Assembly: GCA_001599355.1 (NCBI GenBank)
Contig: BCGQ01000004.1
Coordinates: forward strand, 131,249 to 195,248
Direction of reading: 5' to 3'
Length of the DNA stretch: 64,000 bases
DNA from: Nakazawaea peltata
Taxonomy: Eukaryota > Ascomycota > Pichiomycetes > Alaninales > Pachysolenaceae
Every line of letters begins with the position of its first letter. Position 1 is the stretch's first letter. The translations under genes and the position numbers were made by a program. Under the pieces are notes generated by a model. That model was not told where the DNA came from and did no database searches. It saw nothing but the letters and a program-made list of their open reading frames with translations. This document shows, piece after piece, positions 36,420 through 44,790 of this stretch.

Positions 36420-39048
36420 TCAGGAAACTGCGATTGTTGCCACAAAAAATGCCTTTCTATGATGTATTCTTTTGTAATTTAGCAGATTTGCTTTTGTGCT
36501 TTCAACTCATCAGTTACCCTACCGTAAAAGTTTAAGCGATGATCTTTTTTTTTAAGGCTTTAAGGTTAGTGGCTTCCTTAAGCAGGGGAAGAAGCGAAAG
36601 AAGCGATGTGAATTTAGGATATAGTACACTACTTTTATTGACAAGCGAAATACGACATGAAAATAGAATATCATACACTACTTATTTGGTACCTAGATTT
36701 GTTGATTGTGTTGGATCAGGAAATTGTAGAGAGAGCAAGAGCAGAGAGACAAATAGCTGATAGAGAGCAAAAAGCAAATAATTAATAGAAACTAGTGAAG
36801 AAAGAAGAGCATTATACAAAAGAGAGCAGCCTTAAGTCAGAACTCATCCATATACAAATGAGCTTCCAATTAATCTCAATTGATCCTTAATCTCTATCAA
36901 TGCTTGTTAGTTCCATTTTCTACACCAAGAATTAATACCCATATTTTGAATATTTCAGTTCTAAATGTAGAAATGAAACGTGTAACAGATCGAACTACAG
37001 TTAGTGCCTACAATTTCATCACTATTGAGATCGATGGAATTGCGTCTCTCAAGATAAGAATATACTGTCAGAACACAAAGAGGGGTTTTTGTAACACTGT
37101 CTTAGTTCCCAGCAATTGGCAACGAACCCAACATCTATTCGAGAAACATCGATGCGGGTGAAGATGCCCTTTAATGGACTTCTCCTCTCCTTTTGGAAAG
37201 AGGGAACATTTTCGCTCTAAGTATCTTGGCTTCCCCTCATCCATGAGGAGTATGTAAGGAAAAATTTATCCTAAAATGCGCAATACAGGGGCTGTCTAAA
37301 CCCAAGATACGTGATCAAATCTGCAGTTCGGAAAAGTTCCAGTGGTGAAAAAGGTCCTAATGCTGGAAGCTGCAATCCTGCATTGGAGAAGAATGCCGCC
37401 TTTCGAAATGCTTTGCCTCTACTAAAAACACAACCCCTCTCCCCTCTCTTTCGACCCGTTTTTCCCTACATGTAATAGCCGATATCTTCCTAAGAATACA
37501 GCGGCCAAAAATTTTTCCAGAACGGAGAAGTTTTTCCATTCTGGCTGTACTTGGCCTGCTCCGTATTAAGCTTAAGGTATTAACTCCGTCACGGAATTTC
37601 GTTCTGTGCTATTTTTCATAACTCGGCGGATACCGATAGATTTTTCAACGGAGCTTTTGGTGACATAATTTAAGGGTTTGTAGATACTATGTAGAGCTTG
37701 AGAAATAGGTGTAATTAATACTACGAAAGAGATCAATTTAGGAACATAATCTACAGAGAATTCTCATTCGGCCACTTCTTCCAACTCGAAATATCCTGCC
37801 AGTACCAACTATTTAATAAACAACACTCTTCTTTTCACCGTTTCTTCCTCTACCTGCTGCCTCTCTTCTGTTCCCCTCCCGAAGATTTTCTCTTTGTGCA
37901 GGTCAAGAAAAATTTTTCCCTGATTGGCCTTAAGATCGGTACGGTCAAAAATCTATTGGTAGCGCCAAGAGAGAACGTTCACTAGTTTCGGCGGACGATG
38001 GGATGTATACGCGGAAGCCGTTGATTTCAACTCCGGCTTGACTAGAATGGTTTCGTAGACGAGCCTTAGGTCCAAAACGTCCAGATGCTTCCAATTTCTT
38101 CAGAACCAGCAAGCTATCCGAGTTACCCGGATAAAAATGACCTTGCTTATTTTTAGTAGATTATCATGAGATTTTTCCTTAAGCAAAGTGACGCCATACA
38201 AATTAGAGTGAGGCCAGCTCATCTCTGTAACTGAACCAATCGGAATAATATTACAGGTCGTTTTAGGTAACTCCGGTCTGTCAGAAATGTCTCGTTACTT
38301 TTCGGGTATTGACTAAAATTAACGCCACCCCTGTCCATTTCAAACCCCTTTCCCTACCAGTTATATTTTGTGCTTCTATTTGTGTATTTTTCCGGAATTT
38401 TATGCACTAGTGAAAATTGTTCCGTGATTTTTTTCACTCATCGAGGTTCGTTAAAATCGAATGAGATATTTTTGACTCAGGTCCATTTTGATGGGCATTC
38501 CAATTACAGAGAGTTCAATGGTGTTCTGGAGAAAAACGCGACTCAATTTTCATTGGGTGTTGTTTTAATTGATCCGTAGATGGGGCCCTAATCTTCATAA
38601 CCCATTTGCAGGCTTCTCGATCATATTGCTCATTCCAAGAGGTGATAGAAGGGCAGAAGGTTGTTTAACTATTTCTAACAAAGCAGATCTGGAGATTCAG
38701 GTCCCTCAGAACATAGTGCAAAACCAGAATGAATCGAATTAGGGAAGCACTCCAAAGCTACTTGAGTGCTTTTGAAATTCTACATCTTCTACTCCATAGT
38801 TAACAATAATGGATCTATTACATTCAAACATAAAATCAAATCGTCTATAAACATGGTCTAGTCAAAGACCTAAAATCCCACTTCTTAATGTGGTTATAAC
38901 AACCACAGGTTGTTCTCATCATCTTTTCATCTTCTAGCAAAGGTGGATATACCACCAAATAAATATCATAGTCAGTCATATCAAAGACTTTGGATACAAT
39001 CCAAAGCCTTGTCAGAGCCAAATAAGCTCTTAAATCTTTTTCTTAGAG
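36420..39048. other. 2.6-kb region without convincing ORFs
   Basis: The largest non-coding stretch of the window. Frames at 36539, 36880, 37357 and 38370 start at non-ATG codons or lack protein character. It holds inverted repeats (37501-37560, 38015-38039), two GAAAAATTTTTCC-type boxes (about 37506-37518 and 37906-37919), a CT-rich block at about 37830-37880 of the kind found before transcription starts, and a more GC-rich patch from about 37920 to 38300. I see no match to tRNA, snRNA, SRP RNA or RNase P RNA signatures. It may harbour an unrecognised long ncRNA, a replication origin or a centromere. Confidence 0.5.
37501..37560. repeat. Nested imperfect inverted repeat (about 60 bp)
   Basis: Outer arms GCGGCCAA (37501-37508) and TTGGCCTGC (37551-37559) enclose inner arms CCAGAACGGAGAA (37517-37529) and TTTTTCCATTCTGG (37531-37544). 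The inner pair is complementary with two mismatches, so the whole could fold as one two-part stem. Confidence 0.6.
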
Positions 39049-40035
39049 TTAATTTCCAATAGCCAGCAACTTCAGCTTCAATTCCTCATTTTCACGTCTT
39101 AACAAACGATCACTCTCTTGTAAATGCAAGATATATAAGGTCAGCTTGTCTAAAATCATGGACTTATTCATACGAGGAAGCAGTTCAGAGGCGGCTTGAG
39201 ATTTGATATCACGATCGTTCAGTTCGTCTCCAATCTCAAAGGCAGTCTTCTCACCACTAAGCCAAGGAATAATCTTTTGTAAACCGGCAATTTTCAGGTT
39301 GATATTGATACGGTATTTCTTCTCGATTTTATTGTGAGCTTGCTTTTGGTGGTCGGTAAGACGCTTTCTTGGGGCTCTCTTCTTCTTTGGCTTGGCTGTT
39401 TTCAGGGCAGTTGAATCGGCATCGACAGACTCAGCACAAGTACCAGCATTTTCAGCATCGTTCTCATCGATATCACTAAAAATGTCCTTGAACATCGAGT
39501 CGATTGATGAATTGCGAGAACCAGCATCCAATTCAAAACCAGGAACAACAGGAATACCGGCTTCCTCAGACTTAATCAAAGGAGTGTTAGCGAAGGAAGT
39601 GGCTGCACTATCAATGAAATCTTGTTGTTGAGATTGTTGAAATTGAGTGGAAAACAAGGAATTAGAGGAGCCAAAGCTGGAAGCATAATCCAGATTACCT
39701 GCATTGTTGGCAGCAATAGGTCCGTTATTGACAGTAGAAGCTTCCTTACGAACACCATTCTCGTTCAACAACATTTGATCATCGCTAAGCAAATCATCAA
39801 GCCAAACCTCCTCATCAACAGTGGCCAAAGGAGACATAGACTCCTTCTTAGGGTATAAAACAGGGGAAAACAGAGGAGAAGTCGAGGTAGAGGTGTTGTT
39901 GGAAGACATTGTGGTTGACATCATTCCAGAAACACGCGATGGAGCTGGAACTCCCTCTTGTTTCTCCTTGTTGAAAACATCATAGATCATCGAAGACCAG
40001 TCGAATTTGTCCTTTTGAAAATTGGTGGCAGACAT
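39049..40035 (-). CDS. SREBP-type bHLH transcription factor (Tye7/Hms1/Cph2 type)
   Basis: 328 residues. The bHLH domain lies at about 225-312: basic region RKRLTDHQKQAHNKIEKKYRININ, then KIAGLQKIIPW, an insert-bearing loop, and NKSMILDKLTLYILHLQ with a short leucine-zipper-like end (ESDRLLRRENEELKLKLLAIGN). The Tyr in EKKYRININ is the SREBP-family hallmark; other bHLH proteins have Arg there. The N-terminal 200 residues are Ser/Asn/Asp-rich and probably activating. Related yeast factors control glycolysis (Tye7) or filamentation (Cph2, Hms1). I cannot choose between the paralogues. Codon use suggests good expression, and a 0.9-kb upstream region suggests complex regulation. Confidence 0.85.
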   Translation of the reverse strand: MSATNFQKDKFDWSSMIYDVFNKEKQEGVPAPSRVSGMMSTTMSSNNTSTSTSPLFSPVLYPKKESMSPLATVDEEVWLDDLLSDDQMLLNENGVRKEASTVNNGPIAANNAGNLDYASSFGSSNSLFSTQFQQSQQQDFIDSAATSFANTPLIKSEEAGIPVVPGFELDAGSRNSSIDSMFKDIFSDIDENDAENAGTCAESVDADSTALKTAKPKKKRAPRKRLTDHQKQAHNKIEKKYRININLKIAGLQKIIPWLSGEKTAFEIGDELNDRDIKSQAASELLPRMNKSMILDKLTLYILHLQESDRLLRRENEELKLKLLAIGN

Positions 40036-40954
40036 ATCTAAATAATCCGATGTATATTATTGCGTTCACAAATAACAACTATAGTACAGTCAAGTATTCT
40101 ATAGTAGTATTTTATAATACTCTAGTGTGATAGGTATTTAATTAATAACTTGATCTGGAATCATACTTTATTTGAGTCAGACTGGGTAACTCCTCAGGTA
40201 TATATATGAAAGTATGGCAAAAAGGGACAACACCGCAATTTTTCAAAAATCTGCATTATCATCATCATCGTTTTGGAAAATAATCACAACAAGAGCTGAA
40301 AAGAAACGAAAAAATGACTTCATTTTTTCGGAATGCGTTCAGAATATCGCAATTTCAAAAAACACATGATCTTTTTTGGGTAAATTTTCTCCAGTGAGGA
40401 GAAAGGAGAAGTTTTTTGGAGAAGATTCAGATCGAATAAATGAAACGGAGAAGATTGAAGAGAGATTAACAGGCGTGCTCGATTGAAAATAGTAAAATGC
40501 TATATAAAGTAGAGGGAGCTCAATTGAGAATGGGGGATATCTCAATGGAATTTGAAGATATTCAATTCAGATCCGTTCTTACCCTTAAGAACACTCGTTC
40601 ATTCTCCACACTCTGTTGCCACGTCGTAAATTATAAGTTCCGACCTTAGTTCAGTCCCCTCTCTTATCTCCATTGCTTAAGTGCGATGCTTAGAAAAAGT
40701 GAGCCTGTTTTAATGCAGTGTCTAAGAAAAAATGTACCGAAAATGGAGCTCAAATAAGTGGCAGCATCGGATCAGAGCGCAGCAGCAACAGCATTTGTTG
40801 CAATTATTAGAGCAATTCTTAAAATAAAGTTTGTCAGATTATGTTGTATCGGCATATTTACATGTAAATTGATGCAGCTACCCCTTTTCTCCATTCATCC
40901 CTGAATTGAGAGTTCATTCTGGGGACATTGTGGCATCATTTCGAGCAGCACGTT
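40036..40954. promoter_or_regulatory. Long promoter region of the bHLH gene
   Basis: 919 bp between the bHLH start and the RTC4 stop. No gene is supported. TATA-like TATATATGA lies near 40200. A perfect inverted repeat is at 40307-40330. A short AT-rich stretch follows. Length and lack of ORFs fit a highly regulated gene. Confidence 0.5.
40307..40330. repeat. Perfect 11-bp inverted repeat
   Basis: CGAAAAAATGA (40307-40317) and its exact complement TCATTTTTTCG (40320-40330), separated by CT. It lies about 270-295 bp upstream of the bHLH start, so it is a dyad regulatory site or DNA hairpin. Confidence 0.7.
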
Positions 40955-41941
40955 TCAATCACTATCATCTTCATCGCTGATCCCTATCAAATTCTGGACA
41001 AAATTGGTCTCTTTCATACCAACAATGTTGGATTTTTGACGCAGCTCGATTATATCGGGATCTGTCTCATCATTTTCAGAATCATAACTCTGCTCATCGA
41101 CATCGATCTTGTCCATTATGTAGTCACCGTAATCTCTTGTATATTCCATCAAATCGATCAGCTTATCAAGATCACTCAATTGGAAATCATCTCGCACCAA
41201 ATAAGAGACCAATTCGGGAACAACAATGTAGATCAAAAAATTGTCGACCCCAAAGTACCTTATCACCGAATCTTTCGATTCTAGATCATATAATAAACTT
41301 TGGTATTTCCAATATAGCCGATCTTTGATAATCATCGCACGATTTTTCCCCAAATATCCACATGAAAGCTTCTCGAAGGGTAATTTTTGGAAATCATCCA
41401 TACTCATGGTATCCACATGGTTCTTCTTACTCGCAATCTGTGCCAGCAAACTGTAGAAGTAAGAATCCAACTCACCATTGAGAATTCTCGGCACTATGTC
41501 ACAATACTGCTTAGTTTTCGAGACAAGATCCAGTTTCGTGTATACAGGAGGATTGAACAGTTTCTCCAGGTACCTTTTCCTCGTCTTTTGCTCCATCTTG
41601 GACTGTTGACTCGAGATGACCTGGTTTGTATCTACGTCATCGAAGCTAAATTCTAGTTCAGGGTCCGCTTCTTCTCTCTTAGTCACCTTGATCTTGTTCA
41701 ATAATGCATCAACCTCCGAATTATTGGCCTTACTTGCCTTTACCGGAGATTTGCCCGAGGATATTATAGAGTTGAACACTTGCTCGAGATCATCATCATC
41801 ATATGCTTTGTTGGCTTTGTTAGAGACAATTGGTTTTGTAATAGCCCCATATACCAGAGCCTTCCTCTTATTTTTGATCAACTCTTTCAAAGAAGTTCTT
41901 GGACGACTCAGTTGAGTACTTATAAGCTCTTCTTCCTCCAT
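40955..41941 (-). CDS. RTC4: Rtc4-domain protein
   Basis: 328 residues from the ATG MEEEELISTQLS at 41941. The frame extends 53 codons further, but that extension is Trp/Cys/Tyr-rich and un-protein-like. The C-terminal part (about 175-295) has the RTC4 domain pattern: KTKQYCDIVPRILNGELDSY, LPFEKLSCGYLGKNRAMIIK, FLIYIVVPELVSYLVRDD, then the acidic tail. The N-terminal half is Lys/Ser/Asp-rich. Rtc4 in S. cerevisiae is a nuclear protein of unclear function linked genetically to telomere capping. Confidence is good for the domain and moderate for strict orthology. Confidence 0.72.
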   Translation of the reverse strand: MEEEELISTQLSRPRTSLKELIKNKRKALVYGAITKPIVSNKANKAYDDDDLEQVFNSIISSGKSPVKASKANNSEVDALLNKIKVTKREEADPELEFSFDDVDTNQVISSQQSKMEQKTRKRYLEKLFNPPVYTKLDLVSKTKQYCDIVPRILNGELDSYFYSLLAQIASKKNHVDTMSMDDFQKLPFEKLSCGYLGKNRAMIIKDRLYWKYQSLLYDLESKDSVIRYFGVDNFLIYIVVPELVSYLVRDDFQLSDLDKLIDLMEYTRDYGDYIMDKIDVDEQSYDSENDETDPDIIELRQKSNIVGMKETNFVQNLIGISDEDDSD

Positions 41942-42339
41942 AATAACCCTGCCCTCTTGTACACTCCATAGTAAACACCAACTTTTCTGGATCTGAATCA
42001 AGATATTTTTATATAAACAGAGCATATGATAAGAGATGAGAAACGGGTACTGGAAATGGGTTTCCGACAATGGATATACATCATAACACCAACACACCAA
42101 GAATCCGGTCCTCCAATTCCTCCATCTGCCCTATTGCCCTCGATAATCTCTTCTCCACCATCCCCTCCCATCCTCTCGCTTCTCCTCTCATCTGCCCTTC
42201 TCCCTGCCCCTTCTCTCCCCGCCCAATCCTCGAGGCTCCCACCGAAAATTAAGCGCCAACCCGGCGGAAAAAATCACAGCAAGTCTCCTCTTAAAGCTCA
42301 AGACTTGGGACAGTGCCAAACCATACAAACACACGGGCA
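41942..42339. promoter_or_regulatory. Divergent RTC4-TEX1 promoter region
   Basis: 398 bp. A strong CT-rich block (about 42110-42240) precedes the plus-strand gene. Open frames here are low-complexity Pro/Ser/Leu. No gene is seen. Confidence 0.4.
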
Positions 42340-43404
42340 ATGGAACTGAATATACTGTTTTTCAAGTCGTTGAAGGAGACTCCCTTCCGTGTTAGTGAGA
42401 ATGAACCCTTTTCTCCGAGGCGGTACTCTGAAGTCCTCGACCTTCAATTCAACTCCACCGGATCGAAAATCCTGTTCTCCAAATTGGACAATTCAGTACA
42501 CGTCTTACATATCTCATACAATGTCATTGAAGAGAGTCTTGTGATTGCCAAGCTGCATGGATCCAAAGCAGTCGAGAAGATCCTGTTCCACCCAATTCGC
42601 GAATATCAATTCTGTACAGTACTGAACGAGAGCCTGGTCAAAATATGGGAATGCGACTACAGATGTGCCACTTCCAAGTTGATCCGTACAATCAGGTTAC
42701 CTGCCGAGATGCGGGCATTTCTCTGCACTTATAGCCTGGATGGAGAGTATTTGATGGTGGTGACCAAGTCCAACTACTGTTATTTCTTCAAGACTTCTGA
42801 CGATTATAAACTCGTCTTGACCCATAGGGAATCACAGAACATTTACGATGTTTGTTGGACCAACAGTGAGTTCTTTGTATTGGGATTGGACTCCGGATTG
42901 GCCACAATCAACCAATTCACTCATAAGTGGCATCCTTCATCCTCATCTCCTATGTACGAACTCCAGAGAGTACATAGTATAGATTTTGGTCTTGCGGGAC
43001 ATATAACTCTGGTGAGATTCGATAGCCGTGGTAATTTACTTCTGATCCTGTCTGAACTTGGGCTGATCCATCTTTACTCCACCTCCGATTTGTCATGTTC
43101 CAAAGTTATCCTGGATATCGACGAACTCCCCGTCAGTATAGACTTCTCTCGAGACGGTGGGTATATAGTGGCCTGTTTTGAGTCATCCCCTCTGCGTATA
43201 TATGATACCAACACTGGACTCGAGACATTTGTCTTGGAGAAATGTAAACCGGGCAAGTCAGCCTCATGTATTCTGAAATTTAACCCCTCCAAGACAGGCT
43301 TGGTGTGTACGAATTATAATGACGGAGCGATCACGTTATTGAACAAGGCGGATGGACCTTCAACGGCCAATCTGAAACCTAAAAAAAGATCGGCAAGGAT
43401 ATAA
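42340..43404 (+). CDS. TEX1: Tex1/THOC3-like WD-repeat protein of the THO/TREX complex
   Basis: 354 residues from the ATG at 42340; a GTG nine codons upstream was discarded. Six to seven WD-like blades are seen. They include VLDLQFNSTGSKILFSKLDN, ILFHPIREYQFCTVLNESLV, IYDVCWTNSEFFVLGLDSGL, ITLVRFDSRGNLLLIL and the THOC3-like pair CSKVILDIDELPVSIDFSRD / ASCILKFNPSKTGLVC. The tail is basic (KPKKRSARI). Blade order and the 'DELPVSIDFSRDG' strand fit THOC3/Tex1, which acts in mRNP export. Other WD proteins such as Swd2 cannot be excluded. Confidence 0.6.
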   Translation: MELNILFFKSLKETPFRVSENEPFSPRRYSEVLDLQFNSTGSKILFSKLDNSVHVLHISYNVIEESLVIAKLHGSKAVEKILFHPIREYQFCTVLNESLVKIWECDYRCATSKLIRTIRLPAEMRAFLCTYSLDGEYLMVVTKSNYCYFFKTSDDYKLVLTHRESQNIYDVCWTNSEFFVLGLDSGLATINQFTHKWHPSSSSPMYELQRVHSIDFGLAGHITLVRFDSRGNLLLILSELGLIHLYSTSDLSCSKVILDIDELPVSIDFSRDGGYIVACFESSPLRIYDTNTGLETFVLEKCKPGKSASCILKFNPSKTGLVCTNYNDGAITLLNKADGPSTANLKPKKRSARI

Positions 43405-43506
43405 TGAATCTAGTTCTATGAATCATAACGAACATGTAGATACCCTACCAACTCATTCACAGCCTCATGTAGATACTTAATTACATTTCTAATTAAATTG
43501 TAGAAT

Positions 43507-44637
43507 TCATAGAATATATTCATCATTATTATCATATATAGACAACCGGCAGTTAATATTTGGGTATTTACTTAGTAACGAGCGGCAGTAACCAACCACG
43601 GTGTCATAATGGCCCTTGCTGGGCAGTTTACGGATACATATTTTCAAATCCAAGCTGATCTTTTCAAATTGTAAAAGCTGGAGAAGTTGGTTTTGTAAAA
43701 TGGAGGTGATCAGTTCGATATCATTATTGAAATTGAACCTATATCTGATATGCTCCAAGTTAGGACATCCATACTGGATGAATAATCTCTCTTTGGCCCA
43801 GTAATTTGGTGTAAATTGTGTCACATGTGATACTGATTTATCTATGGAGAGTTTTGTTAATTTTGAGAGTGGAGTCATTTGGAGGATTCCATTTTGAACA
43901 GGGGTATTCTTCATGAAAAACTTAACTGGATCATATAACAAGGTCAATTCTTCCAAATTGGAGAATATCAGCCCAAAATCATCATCATAACCCCTCCCGC
44001 CTATCTCTTCCACAGATTCAGTATCTTCCTGGACCAGATCTGCTACCTCTAATTTTGAAATATCTCTAAATGCCAACAAAGGAGAACTGGTGAGTAAATC
44101 TCTCAATTCCTGTTCTCCGCTACATTGTAAACTATGCAATAACTGGAACTCATCCCTATTCCACGTCAATAACTCCAATTTCTTAATTCCACTACAACGA
44201 TGACAGAATTTGTCTTTATTTGTATTCCAGATCGGAGATTCATGGCGACAAATTACCAGCTGGAGATTATTCTCTCCATATAGACTTATCACATTGACGA
44301 GATCACTCAATATATCTTTGAACCAGACGTCCTCAGCAAAAGTGATTTGTTTGACATATCTCATTAGCCTCACATTACACAGAAGTGAGTTCAGTAGGAG
44401 ACGACATTTATGGAGCAGCGATAATCCCCATGACGTAAATATGAAACTTGCATTTTCACTACTTCCTGGATCCTTCTGCTCACAGATCATGATCGACCGG
44501 TAGAGATAAGGCGTCACCATCTCATTAAATCCGCGACTCACCAAACTCATCAGGTGAACATCCCTCTGTGGGAGAATTTTACAAAGCTCTCCCACTACAA
44601 AGTAGGCAAGACTTTCACTTTCAAAGAGTCGTTCCAT
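43507..44637 (-). CDS. F-box-like protein
   Basis: 376 residues. An F-box-type helix bundle lies near the N-terminus (FVVGELCKILPQRDVHLMSLVSRGFNEMVTPYLYRSI, about 13-50). It is followed by leucine-rich, LRR-like spacing, for example LQLVICRHESP, IKKLELLTW, LEELTLLYDP, LTKLSIDKS and LEHIRYRF. This is the usual architecture of yeast SCF substrate receptors with degenerate LRRs. The substrate is unknown. The promoter contains a perfect CACGTG palindrome (44740-44753). It is convergent with TEX1. Confidence 0.7.
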   Translation of the reverse strand: MERLFESESLAYFVVGELCKILPQRDVHLMSLVSRGFNEMVTPYLYRSIMICEQKDPGSSENASFIFTSWGLSLLHKCRLLLNSLLCNVRLMRYVKQITFAEDVWFKDILSDLVNVISLYGENNLQLVICRHESPIWNTNKDKFCHRCSGIKKLELLTWNRDEFQLLHSLQCSGEQELRDLLTSSPLLAFRDISKLEVADLVQEDTESVEEIGGRGYDDDFGLIFSNLEELTLLYDPVKFFMKNTPVQNGILQMTPLSKLTKLSIDKSVSHVTQFTPNYWAKERLFIQYGCPNLEHIRYRFNFNNDIELITSILQNQLLQLLQFEKISLDLKICIRKLPSKGHYDTVVGYCRSLLSKYPNINCRLSIYDNNDEYIL

Positions 44638-44739
44638 GACACCTTACACTCATCTACAATCATCTACCACATATAAGCTATATATAAGATTAGAAACTAA
44701 AAATTTTCCAAGGAGATGCGATGGAATTTGGGGGGTGAT

Positions 44740-44753
44740 AAGTCACGTGACTT
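44740..44753. promoter_or_regulatory. Cbf1-type E-box palindrome
   Basis: AAGTCACGTGACTT is a perfect 14-bp palindrome around CACGTG. It lies about 105 bp upstream of the F-box gene start and 38 bp beyond the COQ6 stop. The flanks TCACGTGA match the preference of Cbf1. Confidence 0.6.
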
Positions 44754-44790
44754 TTGTATCTCCGATAACGACCCTGAGCAAAATACGAAA

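Noticed and set aside
36880-37161. 93-codon frame in the gene desert
   Set aside because: It begins at a non-ATG codon, has no family resemblance, and its composition is that of non-coding DNA.
38370-38579. 69-codon frame in the gene desert
   Set aside because: Starts at a non-ATG codon, lacks protein character, no homologue recognised.
36420-39048. Decayed retroelement or LTR in the gene desert
   Set aside because: No terminal repeats, target-site duplications, or polymerase/capsid-like remnants were seen; nothing elsewhere in the window either.
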